A stretch of DNA of 48,608 nt, taken from contig NZ_FNGI01000016.1 of assembly GCF_900102945.1 (NCBI RefSeq), forward strand, positions 1-48,608, read 5' to 3'. Positions within the stretch are counted from its first letter, which is position 1; each line of letters starts with the position of its first letter. Source of the DNA: Modicisalibacter muralis (GTDB lineage Bacteria > Pseudomonadota > Gammaproteobacteria > Pseudomonadales > Halomonadaceae). Below, piece after piece: positions 6,983 to 15,820 of this stretch. Below the pieces are notes generated by a model. It ran no database searches, was not told the origin of the DNA, and was given only the letters and a program-made list of their open reading frames with translations. The position numbers were made by a program, and so were the translations under genes.

Positions 6983-8527
6983 TTAGGTTTCGTTATGGCC
7001 ATCGGCCATGCGAGGCGTCGTGTCGGTTGATTGTCTTTTCTGCTGACGTGTGAGCGTGGCTATGACCTTGCGAATGAGCGGGCTGAGGATCGTCAGGACG
7101 ATGGCGCCCACCATGACCATCGCGATCGTGCTGGAAAAGAGAATGCCGGTGTCGTGACCGCCAATGAGCATGGCGCGGCGCAGATTGGATTCGGCGATGG
7201 GACCGAGAATGACTGCCAGAACGGCGGGTGCAAGCGGGATTTGCAAGCGCTCCATTCCCCAGCCGACCAGCCCCAAGAGCAACATGAGCCAGACATCGAA
7301 GATGCTGTTGTTGATCGCGAAAACACCAACAGTGGTCAATGCGATAATGATAGGTGCCAGCATCAGCGGCGGCATATACATCACATTGATGAACAGTCGA
7401 GCGCCCAGGCGGCCGATGATGAACAGCATAATGGAGGTCACCAGCATAGCCAGAATGAAGCCGTAGGTGACCGGCGCCGAGCGGGTGAACAGCTCTGGTC
7501 CGGGGAGCATGCCATGAACTAACAGTCCGCCCAGGATCACGGCGGAGACGGTGCTGCCGGGGATGCCTAGCGTTAAGGCGGGAATCAATGAGGCGGCATT
7601 GTCGGCGTTGTTGGCGCATTCGGCGGCAGCCACGCCCTCCGGGGCGCCCTTGCCGAACCGTGACTTATCCTTGGCGGCACGGCGCGTTTCATTCCAGGAC
7701 AGCATGGCGGCGATATTGCCCCCCGTGCCAGGAATAATGCCGACGATAACGCCGATCACCGAGGCGCGACACCAGGTCGGTACCAGCCGGGTCCAGGCGA
7801 CGGTCTTCCTGTTCGAGCCGAGTTTATCCTTGCCGCTGCCTTTCTTGATCAGCGAGGCTTCCTGAGCCAGCGTTAGCGCGGGCGGAATCGCGTACAGGCC
7901 GGTCAGTAGGACCAAGATGTTGATACCGCCGGTCAGCTCCATGACATTGAAGGTGAAGCGCTCATTGCCGGTCATGGAGTCGATGCCGACCATGCCGATC
8001 AGCAGGCCCAGGCAGGCGCTGACCAAGCCCTTGACGGGTACGTCGCTGAGCAGCACCGCGATGGCGGCCAGGCCGAATACCGCCAGCCAGAAGACCTCTA
8101 CCGGGCCGAACTTCAAGGCCATCGCAGCCAGCGGCGGGCTCAGCAGTAACAACGCCAGGGCGCTGACGGAGCCGCCGATCGCCGAGGAGGTGAGGGCGAT
8201 CTTCATAGCCTCCAGGCCTTGGCCTTTCTTAGCCATGGGATGCCCGTCGAAGACCGTGGCTATGCCGGCGGGTGTGCCGGGAATGCGCAGTAGGATGGCG
8301 GGAATCGCCCCACCATACATGGCGCCATTGTAGATCCCTGCCATCATGCCCAGGGCTACGAGGGGATCCATGGTGAAGGTTAATGGAATGAGAACGGCGA
8401 TCCCCATGGTCGCAGACAAGCCGGGCAGGGCGCCGATGAAAACGCCGAGCGTCGTGCCAACGGCCATGGACAGCAACACTGGTGGTGAGAACAGGAGTGG
8501 TAACGCTGAAAGGATGTTTTCCCACAT
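6983..8527 (-). CDS. tctA: Tripartite tricarboxylate transporter, large membrane subunit
   Basis: 514 residues, the usual size for TctA. It has the hallmark segments GVFIGALPGLSATMG, GIYNGAMYGGAIPAILLRIPG and GIIPGTGGNIAAMLSW, and about 12 membrane spans. It forms the translocation channel of a sodium- or proton-driven carboxylate importer with TctB and the periplasmic TctC. The ATG at 8527 is chosen because AAGG lies 8 bases ahead; a GTG at 8536 is also in frame. It begins about 10 bases after tctB ends. Confidence 0.95.
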   Translation of the reverse strand: MWENILSALPLLFSPPVLLSMAVGTTLGVFIGALPGLSATMGIAVLIPLTFTMDPLVALGMMAGIYNGAMYGGAIPAILLRIPGTPAGIATVFDGHPMAKKGQGLEAMKIALTSSAIGGSVSALALLLLSPPLAAMALKFGPVEVFWLAVFGLAAIAVLLSDVPVKGLVSACLGLLIGMVGIDSMTGNERFTFNVMELTGGINILVLLTGLYAIPPALTLAQEASLIKKGSGKDKLGSNRKTVAWTRLVPTWCRASVIGVIVGIIPGTGGNIAAMLSWNETRRAAKDKSRFGKGAPEGVAAAECANNADNAASLIPALTLGIPGSTVSAVILGGLLVHGMLPGPELFTRSAPVTYGFILAMLVTSIMLFIIGRLGARLFINVMYMPPLMLAPIIIALTTVGVFAINNSIFDVWLMLLLGLVGWGMERLQIPLAPAVLAVILGPIAESNLRRAMLIGGHDTGILFSSTIAMVMVGAIVLTILSPLIRKVIATLTRQQKRQSTDTTPRMADGHNET

Positions 8528-8537
8528 AACGAACACC

Positions 8538-8990
8538 TTATAAGAGACGCATGAGGAGCTCAGCGGGAAGTGGGCGGCTGAGCAGAACTATGAACACCAG
8601 GTAGATGAGCGCAGTGAACACGACGCCCGTCAGTACGAGCCACTTCCATTTGCGGTAGCCCAGTAAGAACCCCGTCAGCGGGACGAAAATCAGAAACGAC
8701 GTGGTGAACCCGAGCCAGGGGGAAATCGCAATGAGAGCGATCGAAGCGATGACCAGTACCACGAAGCGTCGGACCTCGCCCTTTTGAAACTGGAGCGGCT
8801 CGGTGCGTTGCTGGCGGACGAGCACGAATGCCTTGGTAGCCCACATCACGAGCAGGAGTGTTAGCAGACTCAGTACGGCGGTGGGTAGATAGGCGGAGTC
8901 CCGGGGAAATTCCATGGCATACACGACACCTATCAGGCTCAGTCCGGCTCCCAACGAGGCTACCCCGAGTTCTATGCTGGCTTGACGCAT
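8538..8990 (-). CDS. tctB: Tripartite tricarboxylate transporter, small membrane subunit
   Basis: About 150 residues with four hydrophobic segments, typical of TctB: an N-terminal span from residue 10, a second after the RDSAYLPTAVLSLL loop, and a C-terminal pair around WLGFTTSFLIFVPLTGFLLGYRKWKW. It partners TctA in the membrane. The start at 8990 (MRQASIEL) is preferred over 9023 because of the GAGAGAGAG ribosome-site-like run just before it. Confidence 0.88.
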   Translation of the reverse strand: MRQASIELGVASLGAGLSLIGVVYAMEFPRDSAYLPTAVLSLLTLLLVMWATKAFVLVRQQRTEPLQFQKGEVRRFVVLVIASIALIAISPWLGFTTSFLIFVPLTGFLLGYRKWKWLVLTGVVFTALIYLVFIVLLSRPLPAELLMRLL

Positions 8991-9068
8991 GATCTCTCTC
9001 TCTAGAGATGGAGGGAACGGCACCGCCGCGAGGGCGTCGTCGCGGTACCGTCGAGTTTGGAGTGCGCC

Positions 9069-10031
9069 TTATTGCTCCGCCCAAGGCGACTCATCCCAAA
9101 GCGCCTGGAAGCGCTCTTGCGTGGTATTCAGCGTTTTTTGGTAGTCCTGCGGGTTCTGGTAATACAGTGGTAAGGACTGTTTGTCCGCCGCAGCTTGGAA
9201 CTCCTCTTCTTGCATGGCTTCAGCGATAGCCTGCGACAGTTCGTTTATGATCTCGTCCGGTACACCGGCAGGAACGGCAATCCCGCGATTGGAGCCGATG
9301 ACCAAGTCGTAGCCTTGCTCCTTGAGGGTTGGCACATCAGGCGCTTTCTCCCAGCGCTCTTCTGCTCCCTGTGCCAGCGTGCGAATGCGACCGGCCGCAG
9401 CATCTCTAGAGGCTTCGCCCATGTTGAAGATACCCAAATCGATATGCTGGCCCATCAGTGCCTTGCGGACGTCTGATGAGCCTGGGAAGGGCACGTGGGT
9501 CATTTGTACGCCGGCCTGACGTTCAAGGGCCAAGGCGGCGAGATGGTCGTCCGAGCCGACGCCCGTGGTGCCATAGGAAATATCCCCAGGGTGCGCCTTG
9601 GCGTATTCGATCAGATCCTCCAGCGTCTTGAACTGGCTGTCAGGGTGCACATTAAACCCGGCGGGATCGTCGATGACGCTTGCTACAGGCGTGAAATCCT
9701 CCATCTCGTAGCGGGTATCCCGCTGGATGGGGATCGTGATCACGTTGGGCGTGTTGATGAAGCCAATGGTGTAGCCATCGGGCTTGGCGCTGGCTAACTC
9801 CGTAAAGCCGACCTCTCCGCCGGCACCAGGGCGGTTAACCACGGTAATGTCCGCTCCGAGGTGCTCCTCTAGGTAAGACACAAGAGTTCGCGCCGCGATA
9901 TCTGTACCGCCTCCGGCTGAGTAGGCCACGATCATTTCCACTGGACGCTCGGGATAATCCGCCAGGGCAGGGCTTGCGATCAGTGTGGTTGTGCCGAAAA
10001 CGAGCAGTATTTTGCTGAGGCTGTTTTTCAC
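9069..10031 (-). CDS. tctC: Periplasmic solute-binding protein of TTT transporter (TctC/Bug family)
   Basis: 320 residues with a clear Sec signal peptide, cleavage predicted after PALA (residue 24). The mature part has the Bug-family hallmarks: YPERPVEMIVAYSAGGGTD at the start, VVNRPGAGGEVG, and DGYTIGFIN. It binds a carboxylate in the periplasm and delivers it to TctAB. First gene of the minus-strand operon; its promoter must lie in 10032-10277, shared with the divergent dehydrogenase gene. Ligand unknown. Confidence 0.94.
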   Translation of the reverse strand: MKNSLSKILLVFGTTTLIASPALADYPERPVEMIVAYSAGGGTDIAARTLVSYLEEHLGADITVVNRPGAGGEVGFTELASAKPDGYTIGFINTPNVITIPIQRDTRYEMEDFTPVASVIDDPAGFNVHPDSQFKTLEDLIEYAKAHPGDISYGTTGVGSDDHLAALALERQAGVQMTHVPFPGSSDVRKALMGQHIDLGIFNMGEASRDAAAGRIRTLAQGAEERWEKAPDVPTLKEQGYDLVIGSNRGIAVPAGVPDEIINELSQAIAEAMQEEEFQAAADKQSLPLYYQNPQDYQKTLNTTQERFQALWDESPWAEQ

Positions 10032-10277
10032 CTTGCTCTCCTTCGATTATCGATGATTGTTCTTGTCTACACACAATTCATCCAAGCACAGGACTTTCGA
10101 CCCGACAAGCGACACTTTGTATCTTTTCCTATCGAGCCCTTTTTGCATTAATAACTTATTATTTTATATGATTAATTTTTTTTATTAAACTTTTGTCTAA
10201 ATGGCATTTCTTTTTGTTCGTGTAGACAGGCTCTATAAATTGTACTTTTATTGTTTTCTAAGAAAGGAGTCCTGATC
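10032..10277. promoter_or_regulatory. Divergent promoter region of the acid-catabolism island
   Basis: A 246-base, very AT-rich gap between tctC and the divergent DUF1932 dehydrogenase. TGTCTACAC occurs at 10064-10072 and its complement GTGTAGACA at 10220-10228. These lie about 33 and 50 bases upstream of the two start codons, so each divergent promoter has one copy. The first copy also sits in TTGT-N6-ACAA (10063-10076). A weaker relative, TGTCTAAATGG, is at 10194-10204. TATAAA near 10234 could be a -10 box for the plus strand. They are good candidate operators for the GntR protein encoded at 4073. Confidence 0.5.
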
Positions 10278-11180
10278 ATGCATATCGCGCTGATAGGTTG
10301 TGGGGAAGTGGGGCGTTGTCTGGCCGCTGCCCTTGGTTCCGTTGATAAGGTCGAACTCACTATTTGCGAGAAGAACGAAACACCCGCCACGAAAGCATTT
10401 ATCCAGTCCCAGCATGCTACGAGCCGTGTCTCGCTGGGTGATTGGCTGATGGAATGCGACGCGGTTTTCAGCTGTGTGGTGGGGACATGTGCACAGGAGG
10501 TTGCGGAAGAGGCCGCAGGCAGGATGCGCTCCGGCGCGGCGTATCTGGACATTACGACAGCGCCACCACGGGCCATGCAAAACGCGTCGAGGTCATTTGC
10601 CGAGAAAGGCATCGGCTTCGTGGATGCCGCGATCATGGGAGCGATCGCCTCGAATGGCATCGCCACGCCGCTATTGATTGTCGGCGACACGTCAATGCCG
10701 ACAGTCTGCGAGACGCTGCGGCTCCTGGAGTATGTCGGTGCGCCGGTGCACGTCTTGGAAGACGGCAGGGCCGGTGATGCGGCCACGCTAAAGCTACTGC
10801 GCAGCGTGTTTACCAAGGGCATGGAGGCCTTGGCGGTGGAGTGCCTGGTCTGCGCGGAGCATTTCGGCGTACGCGATCGGCTCTATGACATCCTCGGCGA
10901 TATCGACCGTGCCCCGCTTAAGGATTTCCTCAACATGCTGGTGACAACGCATCTATTGCATGCCGAACGCCGCTGGCATGAGGTCGACAATGCGATCGCC
11001 CAGCTCGAAGCTGCCGAGCTGCCTCCCCGGGTGATGCTTGGTGTGCGCGAGGTCTTCGAGCGCACGGCGCAGGCTGAATGGAAAAAACACAACGACGATG
11101 CCTTGAGCGTGAGCGTTGAGGATGCCCTGGTGGCGCTCAAGGCGATTACCCAGCGTGACGGCCAGCACCATCCTGCTTGA
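10278..11180 (+). CDS. NAD(P)-dependent dehydrogenase, beta-hydroxyacid dehydrogenase type (DUF1932)
   Basis: 300 residues. The N-terminal Rossmann domain opens with LIGCGEVGR (GxGxxG at residues 7-12). The C-terminal helical domain resembles the DUF1932/6-phosphogluconate dehydrogenase-like fold, and Lys172 in GDAATLKLLRS fits the family's catalytic lysine. It should oxidise a hydroxy acid, or reduce the oxo acid, with NAD(P). The start at 10278 has AAGGAG 8 bases upstream; an earlier in-frame start at 10251 is less likely. It heads the plus-strand operon divergent from tctC, followed 48 bp later by the aldolase gene. Confidence 0.85.
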   Translation: MHIALIGCGEVGRCLAAALGSVDKVELTICEKNETPATKAFIQSQHATSRVSLGDWLMECDAVFSCVVGTCAQEVAEEAAGRMRSGAAYLDITTAPPRAMQNASRSFAEKGIGFVDAAIMGAIASNGIATPLLIVGDTSMPTVCETLRLLEYVGAPVHVLEDGRAGDAATLKLLRSVFTKGMEALAVECLVCAEHFGVRDRLYDILGDIDRAPLKDFLNMLVTTHLLHAERRWHEVDNAIAQLEAAELPPRVMLGVREVFERTAQAEWKKHNDDALSVSVEDALVALKAITQRDGQHHPA

Positions 11181-11228
11181 TGGCTTTCACTCTCTCACTC
11201 TCCCTCCCTCAATAGGAGACAGTCAACG

Positions 11229-11867
11229 ATGCCAACTCAAGAACAACTGGCGACACTGCAAGCGTTCGGTACAGCGACGATTCATGAAGCCCAGGGGCAA
11301 ATGGGGGCCATGGCTTCCCATATAAAACCACTGGACCCCTCACGGCGTTTGGTGGGCCGTGCGCTGACCGTGGATTGCTACCCGTGCGATAACCTCATGA
11401 TTCACTACGCCATCACTCAGGCTCAACCGGGCGATGTACTGATCATAGACGCCAAGGGGTTCACCGAGGGCGGTCCATGGGGGGACATTCTCACCCTGGC
11501 GGCCCATAAAGCGGGTATCAAAGGGCTAGTGATCGATGGCATGGTGCGTGACGCTGAAACCATCATCGAGTTCGGGTTCCCGGTCTTTTCAAAAGGCCTC
11601 TCCATCAAGGCGACCAACAAGGCGCAGCCGGGACGCGTCAATGTGCCGGTCATTTGTGGCGGTGTGACGGTCAACCCGGGCGACATCATCGTCGGCGACC
11701 GGGATGGCATCGTGGTGGTGAGCCCTGGTCGAGTCGCCGAGGTGATCGAGGCCTCGCAGGCCCGCGAAGACAAGGAAGACCGCATGCGTCAGCAGTTGGA
11801 GCAGGGCAAGACCACGTTGGAGCTGCTCAATCTCGACCCGGTGCTCGAGCGCATCGGCGTGCGCTGA
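11229..11867 (+). CDS. RraA-like family aldolase/decarboxylase (HMG/CHA aldolase type)
   Basis: 212 residues of the RraA/MenG-like fold. Residues that mark the class II pyruvate aldolases of this fold are present: GGPWGD with Asp86 and DGMVRD with Arg107-Asp108. This pattern suggests a metal-dependent retro-aldolase splitting 4-hydroxy-2-oxo acids (4-hydroxy-4-methyl-2-oxoglutarate or 4-carboxy-4-hydroxy-2-oxoadipate type) into pyruvate and a second oxo acid, often with oxaloacetate decarboxylase activity. True RraA RNase E inhibitors are shorter and lack this context. Likely the carbon-carbon cleavage step of the island. Confidence 0.85.
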   Translation: MPTQEQLATLQAFGTATIHEAQGQMGAMASHIKPLDPSRRLVGRALTVDCYPCDNLMIHYAITQAQPGDVLIIDAKGFTEGGPWGDILTLAAHKAGIKGLVIDGMVRDAETIIEFGFPVFSKGLSIKATNKAQPGRVNVPVICGGVTVNPGDIIVGDRDGIVVVSPGRVAEVIEASQAREDKEDRMRQQLEQGKTTLELLNLDPVLERIGVR

Positions 11868-11947
11868 ACCGTCCGACGCCAAGGGCCGGGCGACGCTCGG
11901 CCTGCAACGACATCGTGATTCTTCTTCGATGGCAACAGGATGGTTTC

Positions 11948-13168
11948 ATGCGGACACTAGCGAGGCTCAGAGACGCCGTCTCGTGGCAGGCTCCGGCCGT
12001 GGCCCGGCAGGATCGGCGTCTCGCGACGATACTCAATTTGCACGATTTCGAACGTGCCGCACGTCGGCACTTGCCGCATGCGATCTTTTCCTATATCGCC
12101 AATGCGGCGGAAGATGGCAAGTCCCAGCGGGCAAACGCCAACGCTTTCGATGCCTACGGCTTCGTGCCACGAATACTCGTCGATATTTCCCGAACGTGTC
12201 AGACCACCACGGTGCTCGGTATCACGTTCCGTGCCCCCTTCGGTATCGCGCCGATGGGACTTAGCGCGCTCTCAGCCTATCGCGGGGATCTGGTGCTGGC
12301 CAAGGCCGCGCATCGGGCGGGAATCCCCATGATCATGAGCGGCTCTTCGCTGATTCCTTTGGAGGAGGTCACAGGCTTTGGCGACTCTGTCTGGTTTCAG
12401 GCCTATCTCCCCACTGGCAGAGAGGGAATCCGAGCCCTCGTGGAGCGAGTCGGGGCGGCAGGGTTCCAGCACCTGGTCATTACCCTGGACACTCCCGTGG
12501 CGACCAACCCGGAGAATAACCGCCGTGCTGGGTTTTCCTCCCCGCTGCGACCCAGCCTAAAGCTGGCCTGGGATGGGCTCAGCCACCCTCGTTGGCTCGT
12601 CAATACCTTCTTCAAGACGCTCGTCCATCATGGGATGCCCTATTTCGAGAACAACTATGCCACGCGTGGCGCGCCAATCTTCTCGCCCCATGTCAATCGC
12701 GACATCTCCGACCGGGGGCATCTCGATTGGGACGACATGGCGTTCATCCGAGAACGTTGGCCGGGCAAGCTGATCCTCAAAGGTGTGTTGCATCCCGACG
12801 ATGCGCTCAGGGCGTCTCGACTTGGCGTCGATGGTCTCATCGTCTCCAATCACGGCGGGCGCCAGCTGGATGGCGCCGTCGCGCCTCTGAGCGTATTGCC
12901 GGAGATCGTAGAGGCGGTGGGCGACATGCCGGTGATGATCGATAGTGGCTTCCGCCGCGGCACCGATGTGCTGAAGGCACTGGCGCTGGGCGCGCGATTC
13001 GTCTTCGTCGGACGTCCATTCGGCTATGCGGCAGCGTGTGCTGGTGAAGCTGGCGTCACTCACGGCACGGAGCTCTTGGCCGCCGAGATAGCGCGGGATA
13101 TGGCCCTGCTGGGGATTACCGATCTCTCTCAACTGCATACCGGCCACCTTCGACGGCTCTCGGGCTGA
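11948..13168 (+). CDS. FMN-dependent alpha-hydroxy-acid oxidase/dehydrogenase
   Basis: 406 residues, normal for the lactate/mandelate/glycolate oxidase family. Key residues are visible: the FMN site IAPMGLSALSA, Lys278 in LILKGV, the catalytic His302 and substrate Arg305 in SNHGGRQLDG, and the phosphate-binding DSGFRRGTDVLKALALGA and VGRPFGY. It oxidises an L-2-hydroxy acid to the 2-oxo acid. The reading frame is open far upstream; the ATG at 11948 begins the homologous part. The stop TGA at 13166-13168 is followed closely by the next gene. Its product would be a suitable substrate for the adjacent aldolase. Confidence 0.9.
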   Translation: MRTLARLRDAVSWQAPAVARQDRRLATILNLHDFERAARRHLPHAIFSYIANAAEDGKSQRANANAFDAYGFVPRILVDISRTCQTTTVLGITFRAPFGIAPMGLSALSAYRGDLVLAKAAHRAGIPMIMSGSSLIPLEEVTGFGDSVWFQAYLPTGREGIRALVERVGAAGFQHLVITLDTPVATNPENNRRAGFSSPLRPSLKLAWDGLSHPRWLVNTFFKTLVHHGMPYFENNYATRGAPIFSPHVNRDISDRGHLDWDDMAFIRERWPGKLILKGVLHPDDALRASRLGVDGLIVSNHGGRQLDGAVAPLSVLPEIVEAVGDMPVMIDSGFRRGTDVLKALALGARFVFVGRPFGYAAACAGEAGVTHGTELLAAEIARDMALLGITDLSQLHTGHLRRLSG

Positions 13169-13224
13169 TGCTGGCGTGGCGTCGCATAGATACAACGATA
13201 ATTTCCCGACACAAGGAGCAAGCT

Positions 13225-14316
13225 TTGGCTTTCCAACCAGAATCGACGGCACGAGGGGCTTTATCGGCTCTTCCCAAATCCGTGATCCGACTGAACGTGT
13301 GGTATCACCCGGCGATGCAAGCCGTGTTCGATGCCCATCCCGACTACGTTCTGACCACGATCGATCGCGGCGCGGATGAGTGCACCATCGCCGACGCGTT
13401 GGAACAGGCCCATGCGTACCAGATTTCTTCCGCCAAGGATGAAACCCCTGCGCGCTGGCTGGCCAACGCAGACCTGCTCGCGCGTGCCCCCTATTTACTT
13501 TGCGTATCGGCGTCCGGTTCCGGCTACGACACGGTGGATGTCGAAGCGTGTACACGGGCCGGCGTGTTGGTGGTGTCTCAGTCAGGTGCCAACGCCCAGT
13601 CGGTGGCGGAGCACACCCTCGGGCTGATGATCGGCGTTTCTAAACGCCTCACCGAAACCGATCGCCGTCTACGGTGCGAGCGTGGCTTCAGCCGGGAAGA
13701 CGTGATGGGGCATGAGATATCGGGGAGGACCTTGGGGGTGGTGGGCATCGGTCACATCGGACGGCGAGTTGCCGCTCTGGCTCGGGCGTTCGACATGCGC
13801 GTCATCGCATGCGACCCGGCACTGGATGAGGCAACGGTGGCCGAACGTGGCGCACAGAAGGTCACGATGGCGACACTCCTGGACGAGGCCGATTATGTCT
13901 CGCTGCACTGTCCGCGTAATGCCGAGACGCTAGAGTTAATGGATGCCGAGGCATTCCAGGCCATGAAACCCGGCGCGGTATTCATCACCACTGCTCGGGG
14001 CGGTATCCATTCGGAACGCGCCTTGATCGACGCGCTGCAATGCGGGCATTTGGGTGGGGCGGGTGTCGACGTGTGGGATGTCGAACCTCCGTCGCTCGAT
14101 CATCCGCTGCTTGCCATGCATAACGTGGTAGCCACCTACCATACCGCTGGGGTAACGCACGAAGCGCGCCGCAATGTCGCCTCCTGGGCGGCTGAGCAGA
14201 TCATTCATACCCTAGACGGCCACGTCCCGTCGCGCCTCGTCAACCCTGAAGCCTGGCCAAAGTTCGCAGATCGTTACGAAGGCCTTTTGGGTATCCGGCC
14301 TACAGGTGCGCCATAG
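13225..14316 (+). CDS. D-isomer-specific 2-hydroxyacid dehydrogenase
   Basis: 363 residues from a TTG start at 13225, chosen because AAGGAG stands at 13213-13218, 6 bases before it. An ATG at 13168 overlapping the previous stop is in frame but has no ribosome site. NAD-binding motif GVVGIGHIGRRVA, catalytic Arg in TTARGG, Glu in DVWDVEPP and His in TYHTAG are present. The enzyme interconverts 2-oxo acids and D-2-hydroxy acids with NAD(P)H. Last gene of the plus-strand operon; together with the FMN oxidase it could invert or recycle a hydroxy acid in the pathway. Confidence 0.88.
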   Translation: MAFQPESTARGALSALPKSVIRLNVWYHPAMQAVFDAHPDYVLTTIDRGADECTIADALEQAHAYQISSAKDETPARWLANADLLARAPYLLCVSASGSGYDTVDVEACTRAGVLVVSQSGANAQSVAEHTLGLMIGVSKRLTETDRRLRCERGFSREDVMGHEISGRTLGVVGIGHIGRRVAALARAFDMRVIACDPALDEATVAERGAQKVTMATLLDEADYVSLHCPRNAETLELMDAEAFQAMKPGAVFITTARGGIHSERALIDALQCGHLGGAGVDVWDVEPPSLDHPLLAMHNVVATYHTAGVTHEARRNVASWAAEQIIHTLDGHVPSRLVNPEAWPKFADRYEGLLGIRPTGAP

Positions 14317-14331
14317 CAACGAACCTATAAT

Positions 14332-14361
14332 GATGAGTCCCGGCAATAGCCAGGGCTCATC
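14332..14361. terminator. Possible terminator between convergent operons
   Basis: GATGAG at 14332-14337 pairs with CTCATC at 14356-14361, with CC/GG pairs extending the stem and a loop of about 12 bases. No clear T-run follows, so this is a weak call. It lies between the convergent dehydrogenase and permease genes. Confidence 0.4.
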
Positions 14362-14397
14362 AACCAAGTCAGTAAGTCTTCACACCCGCTTAATCTC

Positions 14398-15750
14398 TCA
14401 CGCCTCCTGCAAATCAAAATCCGGCACGGCCTTCCTGAACAGCCTCGTCAGATAAAGAAGATAAGCAAATCCCACCGCGACCCAGGTCAGGCCAACCTCG
14501 AAGGTGGTGGTCGAGAGGCTGGTCCATAGCCACACGGTGAGCAGAAAGCCGATGCCGGGCAGCAGGCCGTAGCGGATCATGTCGCTGCCGCCGCGCTGGT
14601 GCTCATCGATGAGGAAGTGCTTGATCACCGAGAGGTTGACGAAGGAGAAGGCGACCAGCGCGCCGAAGCTGATCATGGTGGCGGCGAGCGAGAGGCTGAT
14701 GACCAGCGCGAGCAGCGAGATGCCGCCGACGACCAGGGTGGCGCCGATGGGTGTGGCGTAGCGCCGGCTGATCTTGCCGAAGACGCTTCTGGGCAGCACA
14801 TTGTCGCGGCCCATGGCGAACAGGATGCGCGAGACGCTGGCTTGCGATGCCATGGCCGAGGCAACGCAGCCGGCGACGTAGGCGGCGGTAAAGAAGGTGA
14901 CCATGAAGATGCCGCCGGCACGCTGCATGACGTCTACGGCGGCAGAGTCGGCGCTGCCGAAGTTCTGCCAGTCGGGAAAGATGATGTGCCCGGCCCAGGA
15001 GGTGACGATGTAGATTGCGCCGCCGATCAGCGTGCAGAGCATGATGGCGCGGGGAATGTCTCGGGTCGGCTCGCGGGTCTCCTCGGAGAGTGTCGAAACG
15101 GCGTCGAAGCCGAGAAACGATAGGCACAGGATGGCGGCGCCAGCCAGAATCGCCGGAAGCGCCATGTCCTCGCTGTAGAAGGGCGAGAGCAGGGAAGGCG
15201 CGTCGGCGCTGCCCAGTGCACTCAACGAGATGGCGATGAACACGCCGAGAAAGACGATCTGGAAGGCGATGATCAGGAAGTTCATCTTCGCCACCAGCCG
15301 AATGCCGAGGATGTTCAGCGTCGTGACCAGCGCGATGGCGCCGACGATCCACACGGCCTCCGGCACGGTGGGGAAGTATTCCTTCATGTAGATGCCGATC
15401 ACCAGGTAGTTGATCATCGGCAGGAAGATGTAATCCAGCAGTAGCGTCCAGCCGACCATGAAACCGGCAGGGCCGCCGAAGGCGCGGCGCGTGTAGGTGT
15501 AGGCTGAGCCGGCTGCCGGAAAAGCCTCGACCATGCGCCCGTAGCTGTAGGCGGTGAAGAACATCGCCGCCAGGGTGACGATATAGGCGGTGGGCAGGTG
15601 CCCGGCGGTCTCCTGGGTGACCACGCCGTAGGTGGTGAACACGGTCAACGGCACCATGTAGGCGAGGCCGAAGAATACCAGCGAGGGCAGGCCGAGGATG
15701 CGCTTGAGCGACTTGTCGCCGCCGTGGTGGGTTGCCGTGTTCGTCGTCAT
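14398..15750 (-). CDS. puuP: APC-family permease, PuuP-like putrescine importer
   Basis: 450 residues with about 12 membrane spans. Segments match the E. coli putrescine importer PuuP closely: FGLAYMVPLTVFTTYG, AAGSAYTYTRRAFGG, LLDYIFLPMIN, SFLGFDAVSTLSEET and SVSRILFAMGRDNVLP. It should take up putrescine or an acylated diamine by proton symport. It is the last gene of a six-gene minus-strand run; 70 bases separate it from the acetylpolyamine amidohydrolase gene. The surrounding amine oxidases and amidohydrolase support a polyamine substrate. Confidence 0.88.
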   Translation of the reverse strand: MTTNTATHHGGDKSLKRILGLPSLVFFGLAYMVPLTVFTTYGVVTQETAGHLPTAYIVTLAAMFFTAYSYGRMVEAFPAAGSAYTYTRRAFGGPAGFMVGWTLLLDYIFLPMINYLVIGIYMKEYFPTVPEAVWIVGAIALVTTLNILGIRLVAKMNFLIIAFQIVFLGVFIAISLSALGSADAPSLLSPFYSEDMALPAILAGAAILCLSFLGFDAVSTLSEETREPTRDIPRAIMLCTLIGGAIYIVTSWAGHIIFPDWQNFGSADSAAVDVMQRAGGIFMVTFFTAAYVAGCVASAMASQASVSRILFAMGRDNVLPRSVFGKISRRYATPIGATLVVGGISLLALVISLSLAATMISFGALVAFSFVNLSVIKHFLIDEHQRGGSDMIRYGLLPGIGFLLTVWLWTSLSTTTFEVGLTWVAVGFAYLLYLTRLFRKAVPDFDLQEA

Positions 15751-15820
15751 CGTTGCCAGTACCTGTTGTAGTTGCTTTTGGTGCGAAGCCTGACGGGCGT
15801 GCTATCGATGTCGGGCGCGA

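Noticed and set aside
11229-11867. RraA, inhibitor of RNase E
   Set aside because: The protein is longer, keeps the Asp and Arg-Asp residues of the pyruvate aldolase group, and sits in a catabolic operon.
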